Part shown: one piece after another, positions 41,336 through 49,586 of the stretch
Position numbering within the stretch: position 1 is the stretch's first letter
Layout: every line of letters begins with the position of its first letter
NCBI RefSeq assembly: GCF_004216775.1
Contig: NZ_SGXF01000001.1
Coordinates: 1,228,828 to 1,292,827, forward strand
DNA length: 64,000 nt
Source: Cuneatibacter caecimuris
GTDB taxonomy: Bacteria; Bacillota; Clostridia; Lachnospirales; Lachnospiraceae
Direction: 5' to 3'
Made by a program: the position numbers and the translations under genes
The notes under the pieces: generated by a model
What the model saw: the letters and a program-made list of their open reading frames with translations, nothing else
Database searches by the model: none
What the model was told of the DNA's origin: nothing

Positions 41336-42751
41336 ATGAAATCATTGTTGGAAACCCGGCTATATTCCGTAGACCGAATGTTGAAACCCGGAGAAGAAGA
41401 AGGAAAAATCCCTCCCCATTCTCAGATTTACAGGAATTTTTTTAAAGTAGGATGGCCTTCCGCTCTGGAGGCAGTGCTGGTCAGTCTGGTGGGCATGGTG
41501 GATACCGTCATGGTCAGCGGCCTGGGGGAAGAAGCCATCGACGCTGTGGGCATCACCAATCAGCCCAAATTTATTCTGCTGGCGGCGATCATGTCGCTGA
41601 ACGTAGGCGTCACCGCCGTGGTGGCCCGGAGAAAAGGACAGGAAAAGCAAAAAAGCGCCAACCGGTGCCTGATGCAGTGTATGCTGGTCAGCGGCGCCAT
41701 CGCCATTCTGATGAGTGTTCTGGGATTTATCTTTGCCCCTCAGATTATATCCGTTATGGGCGCCAACGAAGACTATTTCAATGACGCGGTGCTGTATTTC
41801 CGGATTCTCATGTGCAGCATCCCTTTTACCGGACTGAATCTCACCATCAATGCGGCCCAGCGGGGCGTGGGCAAAACAAAAATTTCCATGGTGACGAATC
41901 TGATCGCCAATCTGGTGAACCTGGTATTTAACTATCTGCTGATCAATGGAATCGGAATATTTCCAAAGCTGGGCGTGGCAGGCGCCGCTATCGCCACCGG
42001 TCTGGGCGCCCTCACCGCCTGTATTATCGCCTTCTTTACGCTCCTGCGTCCCGGCGGGTACCTGACGATCCTCCATACAAAATTAAAGGACTGGAAATTT
42101 GACTCCGCCACCATGCGGACCGTTGCCAATATCAGCAGCTCCGCTCTGGTAGAACAGGCTTTCATGCGCATCGGTTTTCTGGTCTATAATATGATGGTGG
42201 CCCGGCTGGGCACCCTGGATTACGCCACTCACCTGATCTGCATGAATATATTGAACCTGTCCTTCTCCTTCGGCGACGGCTTCGGCGTGGCCGCCTCCTC
42301 CCTGGTAGGGCAGAGTCTGGGAGCGAAACGGCCTGATCTGGCTAAAATCTACGGAAAAACCGGGCAGAGGATCGCCTGTTCTATTTCTTTTCTGCTCTGT
42401 GTGATCTTCCTGGTGTTCCGGTACCAGTTTATGGGCTGGTTCACCAATGATCCGGGAGTGATTTCATTGGGCGGGATTATCATGTGCCTGGTATCCGGCA
42501 TCACTTTTGCCCAGACCTCCCAGGTGGTGATTTCCGGCTGCCTGCGGGGCGCGGGGGACACCCGTTTTGTCGCCCTGGTATCCATGATCAGCATTACCTT
42601 CGTCCGGCCTTTCCTCACCTGGCTGCTGTGTTTCCCTATGGGCTACGGGCTGATCGGGGCCTGGGTCGGCGTCGCCATCGACCAGGTGATCCGGCTTGTG
42701 ATGAATTACTGGAGATTTAATCAGGGGAAGTGGAAGTATATTCAGATCTGA
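41336..42751 (+). CDS. MATE-family efflux transporter
   Basis: A 471-residue multidrug-and-toxin extrusion protein with about twelve hydrophobic segments in two halves. Characteristic segments are WPSALEAVLVSLVGMVDTVMVSGLGEEAIDAVG (kept short here as GMVDTVMVSGLG), GAALATG-like GAAIATGLGAL and the second-half repeat with GLSFSFGDGFGVAASSLVGQ. It pumps cationic compounds out using a Na+ or H+ gradient. The substrate is unknown. It ends at a strong terminator. Confidence 0.92.
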   Translation: MKSLLETRLYSVDRMLKPGEEEGKIPPHSQIYRNFFKVGWPSALEAVLVSLVGMVDTVMVSGLGEEAIDAVGITNQPKFILLAAIMSLNVGVTAVVARRKGQEKQKSANRCLMQCMLVSGAIAILMSVLGFIFAPQIISVMGANEDYFNDAVLYFRILMCSIPFTGLNLTINAAQRGVGKTKISMVTNLIANLVNLVFNYLLINGIGIFPKLGVAGAAIATGLGALTACIIAFFTLLRPGGYLTILHTKLKDWKFDSATMRTVANISSSALVEQAFMRIGFLVYNMMVARLGTLDYATHLICMNILNLSFSFGDGFGVAASSLVGQSLGAKRPDLAKIYGKTGQRIACSISFLLCVIFLVFRYQFMGWFTNDPGVISLGGIIMCLVSGITFAQTSQVVISGCLRGAGDTRFVALVSMISITFVRPFLTWLLCFPMGYGLIGAWVGVAIDQVIRLVMNYWRFNQGKWKYIQI

Positions 42752-42762
42752 AATATAATTGG

Positions 42763-42815
42763 AAAGGCCATTCTCAAAGCAGAACATCCGCTGCTTTCAG
42801 GATGGCCTTTTTATT
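42763..42815 (+). terminator. terminator after the MATE pump gene
   Basis: AAAGGCCAT and ATGGCCTTT form the base of the stem, extended by AAAGCAG/CTGCTTT above an internal loop; TTTTTATT follows. Confidence 0.75.
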
Positions 42816-42931
42816 GATCTGGAAAACCTGTTCAACCGTTCATAGCCCCCCCTTCCCGGACACATCATGTCACAAAAAGACAGGACACGCCTATACAGGT
42901 CTGATATACTATTGGAAAAGGAGGTCGCAGC

Positions 42932-44344
42932 ATGGATTGGATCAATGTTGTACAAAAATCGCTGAATTATATCGAAGACCATTTGCTGGAAAATATTAAT
43001 TCGGAAAGTGTCGCCAAAAGCGTCTTTACATCCAGCGCCTATTTTCAAAAAATATTCAGCATTGTAACAGGTTATACCGTAGCGGATTACATCAGAAACC
43101 GCAGGCTGTCGCTGGCCGGGGAAGAAATCGCATCCGGCAGAACCAGAGTTCTGGACGCCGCGCTAAAATTTGGCTACGAAACACCGGAAAGCTTTACAAA
43201 AGCCTTTTCCCGCTTTCACGGCGTCACACCGTCCTCAGCGCAGAAATCTTCCTGCAGCCTGAACTACTTTTCTCCCATGAATATACAGATCAATGTAGAA
43301 GGAGGTTTTATCATGACGAGAAGGCTCATCCCGAATGTGGAAAAACTTTACGAGAACAAGTCAGAAAATTATATGTTTCCCAGCTGCATGCGCTCCGCCA
43401 TGTCTGCGCTCAATGAAGATCAGGCCTTTGATTTTTCTTTTTTTGCCGGAGTGACCGGGGATCTCTTTACCCAAATCTGGCTGGAACCAAAGTGGCGGTA
43501 TAACGATTCCTACTCCAACGTCTGCAAAGACACTCAGCTTCCCATTCAATATGCTTTTGACGCCTGCGGCTATGAGTACGCCTATGCCGGCCGGGAGGAA
43601 ATCCGGAAAAACAAGTCCGGCTGGCTTAAAAAAATTGTAGAATCAATTGACAAGGGCCTTCCGGTACTGACATTCGGCATTGTGGGGCCGCCCGTCTGTT
43701 CCATCATCTGCGGCTATGCAGAAAAGGGCGATATGCTGATCGGCTGGTCTCAGTTCACGGGAGAAAAAACGGAGGAGGAGATATTTGACGACGCCTTTTC
43801 CGAAAATTATTTTCAGGTAAAAGACGGTTTGGACCGCTCAGAAGCGCTGATCTTTTTCGAAAAGAAAAAAGACAGGCCCACAATTGCCCAAAGTATGAAA
43901 AAATCCATCCTGAACATTCCGGCCCTGGCCTCTTTAGAATCCACCTCTCAAATCTATTTTGGCAGAAACGCTTTTCAGGCCTGGGCGGATTCGCTGATGC
44001 AGGATGAATATTTCCAAAATGAAGAGATGTTGGACGGCCCGCTGGATACTTACAGGAGCTGCGTGGTACAGACAGGGACTAATTTGTACCATATTGAAGC
44101 TTACTTAGAAAGGGCGCTGGCCTTATGCCCTGGTATGGCTTTGCAGATTGAAAATCTTAAAGCTTTGTTCCTGAAAGAAAAGGAGGCGTTTGACAGGATG
44201 ATTGAATTCCAGGGCGGGTTTTTCCTGGAGGCAAACAGGGCAGCGCTGCTGGACAGAGCGTTCCGGATTTCTCTCTCTGAATATGTGGAGGAAATCGGGC
44301 GGCTGTATGAGGATGCTGCAAGGTCAATTGCCGGAAACAAATGA
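42932..44344 (+). CDS. AraC-type HTH protein fused to a BtrH-like C-terminal domain
   Basis: A 470-residue fusion. The N-terminal 110 residues are an AraC/XylS helix-turn-helix pair (SVFTSSAYFQKIFSIVTGYTVADYI and the second unit GYETPESFTKAFSRFHGVTP, noted as two HTH units). After the linker IQINVEGGFI, the remaining 340 residues resemble the BtrH-type N-terminal / C39-like region (a cysteine-protease or acyltransferase fold), with GIVGPPVCSIICGY and GWSQF. An in-frame ATG at 43313 has a near-perfect AAGGAGG before it, so the C-terminal domain could also be made alone. Target unknown; the AraC half is firm, the other half is tentative. Confidence 0.78.
   Translation: MDWINVVQKSLNYIEDHLLENINSESVAKSVFTSSAYFQKIFSIVTGYTVADYIRNRRLSLAGEEIASGRTRVLDAALKFGYETPESFTKAFSRFHGVTPSSAQKSSCSLNYFSPMNIQINVEGGFIMTRRLIPNVEKLYENKSENYMFPSCMRSAMSALNEDQAFDFSFFAGVTGDLFTQIWLEPKWRYNDSYSNVCKDTQLPIQYAFDACGYEYAYAGREEIRKNKSGWLKKIVESIDKGLPVLTFGIVGPPVCSIICGYAEKGDMLIGWSQFTGEKTEEEIFDDAFSENYFQVKDGLDRSEALIFFEKKKDRPTIAQSMKKSILNIPALASLESTSQIYFGRNAFQAWADSLMQDEYFQNEEMLDGPLDTYRSCVVQTGTNLYHIEAYLERALALCPGMALQIENLKALFLKEKEAFDRMIEFQGGFFLEANRAALLDRAFRISLSEYVEEIGRLYEDAARSIAGNK
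43299..43315 (+). promoter_or_regulatory. internal ribosome site and in-frame start within the AraC-fused gene
   Basis: GAAGGAGG precedes an in-frame ATG (43313) by 7 bases at residue 128, exactly at the junction of the HTH and C-terminal domains. This would allow a separate C-terminal product. The GGAGG bases also encode the linker's GluGlyGly, a common sequence at this spot in AraC fusions, so the site may be incidental. Confidence 0.45.
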
Positions 44345-44390
44345 TTGGGTAATGGGATTTGTCGCATTAATTACAAAAAGGGAGTCGCAA

Positions 44391-44480
44391 AGAGGCGGAA
44401 GAGAAAACTCCGGGGGCTCGATGCCTTGCGGCAAATAGCCCCCTCCGTTTTGTCTTCCGCCTCTCTGCCGGGCTTTTTTC
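44391..44480. terminator. long hairpin after the AraC-fused gene
   Basis: Arms of 28 bases (44391-44418 and 44437-44464): AGAGGCGGAAGA and TCTTCCGCCTCT at the base, GGGGGCT and AGCCCCC at the top, with a short mismatched section between. The loop is 18 bases. A T tract (TTTTTT, 44474-44479) follows after ten bases. Confidence 0.6.
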
Positions 44481-44544
44481 TGGCGGAGGATGGAGGGAGG
44501 ATCATTTTTTCATCCAAAACAGGGCTTTTGAAGGTTGTTGTATC

Positions 44545-44587
44545 AAAAAGGAACTGCTCGCTATTTTTTTGCGGCAGTTCCTTTTTT
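44545..44587. terminator. bidirectional terminator before darA
   Basis: AAAAAGGAACTGC (44545-44557) and GCAGTTCCTTTTT (44574-44586) form a stem flanked by A and T tracts on both sides, able to end both the rightward transcript and the leftward darA transcript. Confidence 0.75.
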
Positions 44588-44593
44588 GATTTG

Positions 44594-44920
44594 TCAGATT
44601 TTTTCGAAGCGCTCTACATCCAGCACAAAGATTGTAGCTCCGCCCACATCTACGGAAATGGGGAAAGAGGTGTAACTGGGCATTCCGACCATGGGAGCGG
44701 ATGTGGCGATAATCTGCTTTCTGGAACCGCACTGTCCTTTAATTACTTCAATGGCATGGCTTACCTTATCTTCGTCTGTACCAATCATCAGCGTTGTGTT
44801 CCCGGAACGCAGGAAGCCTCCGGTTGAGGACATCTTTGTTACGCTGTATCCCTCTTTGTTCAGCTCGCTCATCACGGTCCCGCCGTCCTCATCTCTGACT
44901 ATCGCAAAAATCAGTTTCAT
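44594..44920 (-). CDS. darA: cyclic di-AMP receptor protein DarA (PII-like)
   Basis: A 108-residue protein of the PII-like cyclic-di-AMP receptor family (DarA/PstA). The start MKLIFAIVRDEDG, the ligand loop region STGGFLRSGNTTLMIG and the GGATIFVLDV end are diagnostic. It is a small cytosolic trimer that binds the second messenger. The ATG at 44920 suits the AAGGGAGAG site better than one at 44926. Its effector partners are not known from the window, though a Trk potassium system, a known c-di-AMP-linked transport class, lies 8 kb away. Confidence 0.92.
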   Translation of the reverse strand: MKLIFAIVRDEDGGTVMSELNKEGYSVTKMSSTGGFLRSGNTTLMIGTDEDKVSHAIEVIKGQCGSRKQIIATSAPMVGMPSYTSFPISVDVGGATIFVLDVERFEKI

Positions 44921-45022
44921 ATCCATCTCTCCCTTCTAAGTCTCAATTTCAGCTGGCACTGCAAATTAGTAATTTTGTTTCCTTTAGTGTACCACATTTT
45001 TCAGAAAAATGGAATCAAAAAT

Positions 45023-45796
45023 TTATAAATTTTTCCAGTAAAGCGTTAAGATATATTCATTATTTTTCCAGCTGCGCTCTGAGATCAGTTCTGATACCTG
45101 CAGGTCTGCCGTCAGCCAGAGTTCTTCTGCCGCCAGCATCATATGATAGAGCACGATGCCCATATTGACATCCCGCATCCGCTCCAGGGTTTTTAAGCCC
45201 AGACGTTCTTTTCTTGCAAACAGGTGGATTCTGTTCCGGTATACTACGAAACGCCAGGGCTGGGAGTTCATGGAGGAAGGCGCCATCCTGGCCGCGCGGA
45301 GAATCGTGCGGGATTCCTCGCTGAGCTTATCTTTGCAGGCGGCAAGTTTTTCCAGGGACAGGCGGCTGGCTTCTTCGGGCTCTCTGAACGTCTCTTCGGA
45401 TATCCCGAATGCTACCAAAAACAAAAGTTTCAGCTCCGGCTGCGTCTCCGGAGGCTGCTCTTTCAGCCTCGCCAGCCCCTGATAGCAGGTTCCGACCTCC
45501 CGGGACGCCAGATACAGCGTCAGCTGCTCCGCCAGATATCCCGCGCTGCACCGCCCCAGCATGGTATCCTGCCCGAAAAAAGCCAGATAATACGGCGCTT
45601 CCACCCGGCCCGGCCCGCTTACCGCGCCTGGCTGTTCCTTCCTATCCACCAACAGGATGCGAAATGGCTCGCTCCGGTACAGGGGCATGACCTGCATCAT
45701 ATATTTTTTCAGATTATCCAGTAGTCTCTCCGGCAGCGGGTCTTTGGAAAAATGCCGCACCGAACGGCGGTAAAATATCGCCTCATATTGTTCCAT
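45023..45796 (-). CDS. nitroreductase family protein
   Basis: A 257-residue FMN-dependent nitroreductase-like protein. The N-terminal YEAIFYRRSVRHFSKDPLP is typical, as is the C-terminal APSSMNSQPWRFVVYRNRIHLF. It differs from standard family members in having a longer middle section with no obvious second active element. It starts 28 bases after the oligoendopeptidase gene and is probably in its operon. The substrate is unknown. Confidence 0.82.
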   Translation of the reverse strand: MEQYEAIFYRRSVRHFSKDPLPERLLDNLKKYMMQVMPLYRSEPFRILLVDRKEQPGAVSGPGRVEAPYYLAFFGQDTMLGRCSAGYLAEQLTLYLASREVGTCYQGLARLKEQPPETQPELKLLFLVAFGISEETFREPEEASRLSLEKLAACKDKLSEESRTILRAARMAPSSMNSQPWRFVVYRNRIHLFARKERLGLKTLERMRDVNMGIVLYHMMLAAEELWLTADLQVSELISERSWKNNEYILTLYWKNL

Positions 45797-45824
45797 CTTT
45801 CTGCGCCTCCAGCTTTTCTGACCG

Positions 45825-47615
45825 TCAGATCAGGGACTTGAATTCCTCCAGCAGCTCCCGGAACACCTTCAGCGCCCGGTCCACCGGTTCCGGCGTGGAG
45901 AGATCTACGCCTGCTGTTTTCAATAAATCAATGGGATCCTTGGAGCATCCTCCCTTTAAAAATTCCTTGTATTTTTCCACTGCAGTCTGCCCTTCTTCCA
46001 GAATCTTATCCGACAGCGCAATGGCTGCGGAGAATCCGGTGGCATATTGATAGACATAAAACGGCGTATAGAAATGAGGGATTCTGGCCCATTCCCTGCC
46101 GATCTCCTGATCCTCTTCCATCGACGGCCCGAAATATTTCTGGTTGATATCCAGATACAGGGAACAAAGTGCTTCGAAAGTAAGGGTCTCGCCCTTTGCT
46201 TCTTTCTCATGGGCCTTCAGCTCAAATTCCGCGAACTGGGTCTGGCGGAACAGGGTTCCTCTGAATTTCTCCAGGAAATGGTTCAGCAGATATTTGCGTT
46301 CCTCCGCATCTCCGGATTTTTTCAGCAGATAGCGGATCAGCAGAGCCTCATTGCAGGTAGACGCCACTTCGGCCACAAATATTTTATATTCAGCATACAC
46401 GGCAGGCTGATTCCCGCCGGAATAATAGCTGTGAATCGCATGCCCCATCTCGTGAGCCAGGGTAAAGACATCATTGAGGTTTTCCTGGTAATTCAGCAGG
46501 ACGTAGGGATGCGTCCCATATGCTCCCCAGGAGTATGCGCCGGAACGCTTTCCTTCATTCTCATAAATATCAATCCAGCGGTTTTCATATCCTTCTTTTA
46601 AAATGCTCCTGTATTCATCTCCCAGAGGCTCCAATCCGTCAAATACCACCTGTTTTGCCTCTTCGAAAGAATACTTCTTATCCGGCACATCCACCACCGG
46701 AACATATACATCGTACATATGCAGTTCATCAGTCCCCAGAAGTTTTTTTCTGAGCGCAACATAGTCGTGCAGGGCAGGCAGGTTCTGATGTACAGAAGAA
46801 ATCAAGCTGTCATACACCTGTTCCGGTACGTTGGCATCGTCCAGGAAATAGGCCCTCGCGGAACTGTAGCGCCTTGCTTTTGCAAAAAAAGCCGCCTCTT
46901 TTACATTTGCAGCAAATGTGGCTGCCAGGGTATTTCCAAACTGGCCGTATGTTCCGTAAACACTTTCAAATGCCGCTTTTCTCACCGATCTGTCCCTGCT
47001 CTCTAAAAGCCGCACATAACTTCCATGGGTGACGGGAATTTCCTCTCCGTTTTCATCCTTAACAGAAGGGAATTTCAGGTCCGCATTATTCATCACATTG
47101 AAAATATTGCTGCTCTGGCCCACCTCTCTGGCCGAACTGAGCAGCTCCTCCTGCTCCCGGGACAGCACATGGGATTTTTTCCTCATCATATCCTGCAGCG
47201 CGCGGCCATACAACGCCAGGCCCCGGTCCTCCCTGAGCCACTGCTGCACCTGCATCTCTTCCAGCCCCAGAATTTCAGGCACCAAAAAGGCCGCCGCTTC
47301 TTGCGCTCTGACAGCCAGGGACTGCACTCTCATTTTCATATCCTGATAAAATCCGTTGCCCGTATCTTCATCAGACCGCTGAGAAGCATATACAACCAGC
47401 CGGTCAAGACGTGTATACAGGCCGTAGAAATAATCCAGCGCCTCTTTCAGCTCTCCCGCGGAATTTCCCAGCCTGCCGGCAAATCCAGTAAGCACAGGAA
47501 GCGCTGACTCCACTGCTGACAGCTCTTTTTCCCACAGTTCATCTGTTTCAAAAAGGTCCTCCAGACGCCAGGTATCTTCCTCCCGCTGGTCTTTTCTTTT
47601 CATCAATTCAGCCAT
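45825..47615 (-). CDS. pepF: oligoendopeptidase F (M3 metallopeptidase)
   Basis: About 596 residues of the M3B metallopeptidase family. The zinc motif is LAHEMGHAIHSYY, with the third ligand glutamate downstream. It cuts oligopeptides in the cytoplasm. The N-terminal helical region precedes the catalytic bundle. The ATG at 47615 follows GGAGG; a nearby second ATG at residue 5 is possible. It heads an operon with the nitroreductase gene. Confidence 0.93.
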   Translation of the reverse strand: MAELMKRKDQREEDTWRLEDLFETDELWEKELSAVESALPVLTGFAGRLGNSAGELKEALDYFYGLYTRLDRLVVYASQRSDEDTGNGFYQDMKMRVQSLAVRAQEAAAFLVPEILGLEEMQVQQWLREDRGLALYGRALQDMMRKKSHVLSREQEELLSSAREVGQSSNIFNVMNNADLKFPSVKDENGEEIPVTHGSYVRLLESRDRSVRKAAFESVYGTYGQFGNTLAATFAANVKEAAFFAKARRYSSARAYFLDDANVPEQVYDSLISSVHQNLPALHDYVALRKKLLGTDELHMYDVYVPVVDVPDKKYSFEEAKQVVFDGLEPLGDEYRSILKEGYENRWIDIYENEGKRSGAYSWGAYGTHPYVLLNYQENLNDVFTLAHEMGHAIHSYYSGGNQPAVYAEYKIFVAEVASTCNEALLIRYLLKKSGDAEERKYLLNHFLEKFRGTLFRQTQFAEFELKAHEKEAKGETLTFEALCSLYLDINQKYFGPSMEEDQEIGREWARIPHFYTPFYVYQYATGFSAAIALSDKILEEGQTAVEKYKEFLKGGCSKDPIDLLKTAGVDLSTPEPVDRALKVFRELLEEFKSLI

Positions 47616-47711
47616 ATTTTTTAAATCCTCCAGTTGTATTTTCCTAACTAACAGCATATCACATTTTCACCCGATAAAAAAGAGAAAATACGCCTTTCTT
47701 TTTAATTTCAG

Positions 47712-47740
47712 TTGACAAAATGCACAATGGCTGATATACT
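47712..47740 (+). promoter_or_regulatory. promoter of the DEAD-box helicase gene
   Basis: -35 TTGACA (47712-47717), 17-base spacer, -10 TATACT (47735-47740); nearly consensus. Confidence 0.75.
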
Positions 47741-47755
47741 TACCCGACAGGGTTA

Positions 47756-47797
47756 AGAGGGGTTGTAAAATTCTCGTAATTTTGCAATACCCTCATT
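47756..47797 (+). promoter_or_regulatory. 5' leader hairpin of the helicase mRNA
   Basis: GAGGGGTTGTAAAATT pairs with AATTTTGCAATACCCTC around a CTCG loop, then ATTTTATG follows. An early hairpin with a short T-rich tail may attenuate the message or be unwound by the helicase itself. Confidence 0.5.
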
Positions 47798-47833
47798 TTA
47801 TGATGAAGAAAGTGAAGAAAGACGAGGTTTTAC

Positions 47834-49429
47834 ATGGAAACAATTAAATTTGAAGAATTGCAGCTGGACGACAGAATCCTGCGCGCAGTAGGAGACATGG
47901 GATTTGAGGAAGCATCCGCAATCCAGGCGCAGGCAATCCCGGTGGAGCTGGAAGGCCACGATATGATCGGCCAGGCACAGACCGGAACAGGAAAAACAGC
48001 TGCTTTCGGAATCCCCCTGCTGATGAAAACTGATCCAAAAGATAAACACCTGCAGGCTATCGTCCTCTGTCCCACCAGAGAACTGGCCATCCAGGTGGCA
48101 GATGAAATCCGCAATCTGGCTAAATATATGCACGGCGTCAAAGTCCTGCCTATTTATGGCGGCCAGGATATTGTCAAGCAGATCCGCTCCCTGAAAGCCG
48201 GGACGCAGATCATGGTAGGAACTCCCGGACGTGTGATGGACCATATGCGCAGAAAAACTGTGAAATTTGATCACGTGCACACTGTGGTTCTGGACGAAGC
48301 TGATGAAATGCTGAATATGGGTTTCATCGACGATATCCGCACGATTCTGGCGGAAGTGCCGGAGGAACGGCAGACAGTGCTGTTTTCCGCCACCATGCCT
48401 CAGGCCATTCAGGACATTGCAAGACAGTTCCAGAATAATCCCGTAACCGTGCGTGTACTGAAAAAAGAACTGACTGTTCCGAAAATTGAACAGTATTATT
48501 ATATGGTCCGTCCCAGGAACAAGCTGGAGGTGCTCTGCCGCCTGCTGGATATGTATAATCCCAGGCTTTCCCTGATTTTCTGCAATACAAAGCATCAGGT
48601 GGATGAACTGACTGAGGCGCTTCAGGGCCGGGGATATTTTGCCGAAGGCCTCCACGGGGATCTGAAGCAGGCGCAGCGCGACCGGGTCATGAAGGGATTC
48701 CGCAGCGGGCGCACAGATATTCTGGTGGCTACCGACGTAGCTGCCCGGGGCATTGATGTGGACGACGTGGAAGCGGTTTTCAACTATGACATTCCTCAGG
48801 ATGACGAGTATTATGTGCACCGAATCGGCAGGACCGGACGGGCTGGCAGAGACGGTCTGGCCTTCAGTCTGGTGGTGGGCAAGGAAGTTTATAAGCTGAA
48901 GGACATCCAGCGTTACTGCAAGACCAAAATTCACGAGCGCCCCATCCCTTCCGCCAATGACGTGAACGCCATCCGTGTGGAGCATATTTTCAGCAGAATG
49001 AGCCGCCGCATCCAGGAAGAGGATCTGAGCGACCTGATCGAGCTGGTGGAGCAGAAGGTCAATGAAGAGGATTACTCTTCCATGGATCTGGCCGCTGCTT
49101 TTCTGAAGGAACTGCTGGGAGAATCTGAAAATGAATCCCTGAAGGCCGGAATTTCCTCTCCTGACCTGACTGATACGGGAGCCGAGGAAGGCATGGTCCG
49201 TCTGTTTATCAACATTGGCCGCAATCAGAAAGTGACGCCCGGCAATATTGTGGGCGCCATCGCAGGAGAGAGCGGGATGCCCGGGAACCTTGTGGGCGCT
49301 ATCGATGTATATGACAAATATACATTTGTGGATGTTCCCGCCGAATATGCCGGAGAAATCCTGCACGCCATGAAGAAATGTAAGATTAAGGGCAGAAACG
49401 TAAATGTGGAGCCTGCGAATCAGAGATAA
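47834..49429 (+). CDS. deaD: DEAD-box ATP-dependent RNA helicase
   Basis: A 531-residue helicase. Motifs run in order: AQTGTGKTAAF (motif I), PTRELAIQ, DEADEML (motif II), SATMP (III), and HRIGRTGRAGR (VI). The C-terminal 80 residues (from SLKAGISSPDLT on) form a DbpA-like RNA-binding domain ending INIGRNQKVTPGNIVGAIAGESG, as in DeaD/CsdA. It unwinds RNA during ribosome assembly or cold adaptation. It has its own strong promoter, a leader hairpin and a perfect terminator. Confidence 0.93.
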   Translation: METIKFEELQLDDRILRAVGDMGFEEASAIQAQAIPVELEGHDMIGQAQTGTGKTAAFGIPLLMKTDPKDKHLQAIVLCPTRELAIQVADEIRNLAKYMHGVKVLPIYGGQDIVKQIRSLKAGTQIMVGTPGRVMDHMRRKTVKFDHVHTVVLDEADEMLNMGFIDDIRTILAEVPEERQTVLFSATMPQAIQDIARQFQNNPVTVRVLKKELTVPKIEQYYYMVRPRNKLEVLCRLLDMYNPRLSLIFCNTKHQVDELTEALQGRGYFAEGLHGDLKQAQRDRVMKGFRSGRTDILVATDVAARGIDVDDVEAVFNYDIPQDDEYYVHRIGRTGRAGRDGLAFSLVVGKEVYKLKDIQRYCKTKIHERPIPSANDVNAIRVEHIFSRMSRRIQEEDLSDLIELVEQKVNEEDYSSMDLAAAFLKELLGESENESLKAGISSPDLTDTGAEEGMVRLFINIGRNQKVTPGNIVGAIAGESGMPGNLVGAIDVYDKYTFVDVPAEYAGEILHAMKKCKIKGRNVNVEPANQR

Positions 49430-49476
49430 AAAATGTGGTTGTCGGTTAATACCGATTTTTAGCCTCTAACAGCCAG

Positions 49477-49548
49477 GGAGGAGATAATCCCATAGAGAAA
49501 TCCGGGTTTTTTAGCCGGATTTCTCTATGGGATCGTCTCCTCCTTTTT
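49477..49548 (+). terminator. terminator of the helicase gene
   Basis: GGAGGAGA-TAA-TCCCATAGAGAAATCCGG (split) and its complement form a long stem (49477-49505 with 49515-49543), loop of 9 bases, followed by TTTTTCC. A smaller CGGT-TAAT-ACCG hairpin precedes it at about 49443-49460. Confidence 0.85.
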
Positions 49549-49586
49549 CCTAAGTTGACCATTATTAACAACCTAGTAAATATTAA

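Noticed and set aside
47798-49366. 522-residue minus-strand frame
   Set aside because: Antisense to the DEAD-box helicase, whose motifs are unmistakable.
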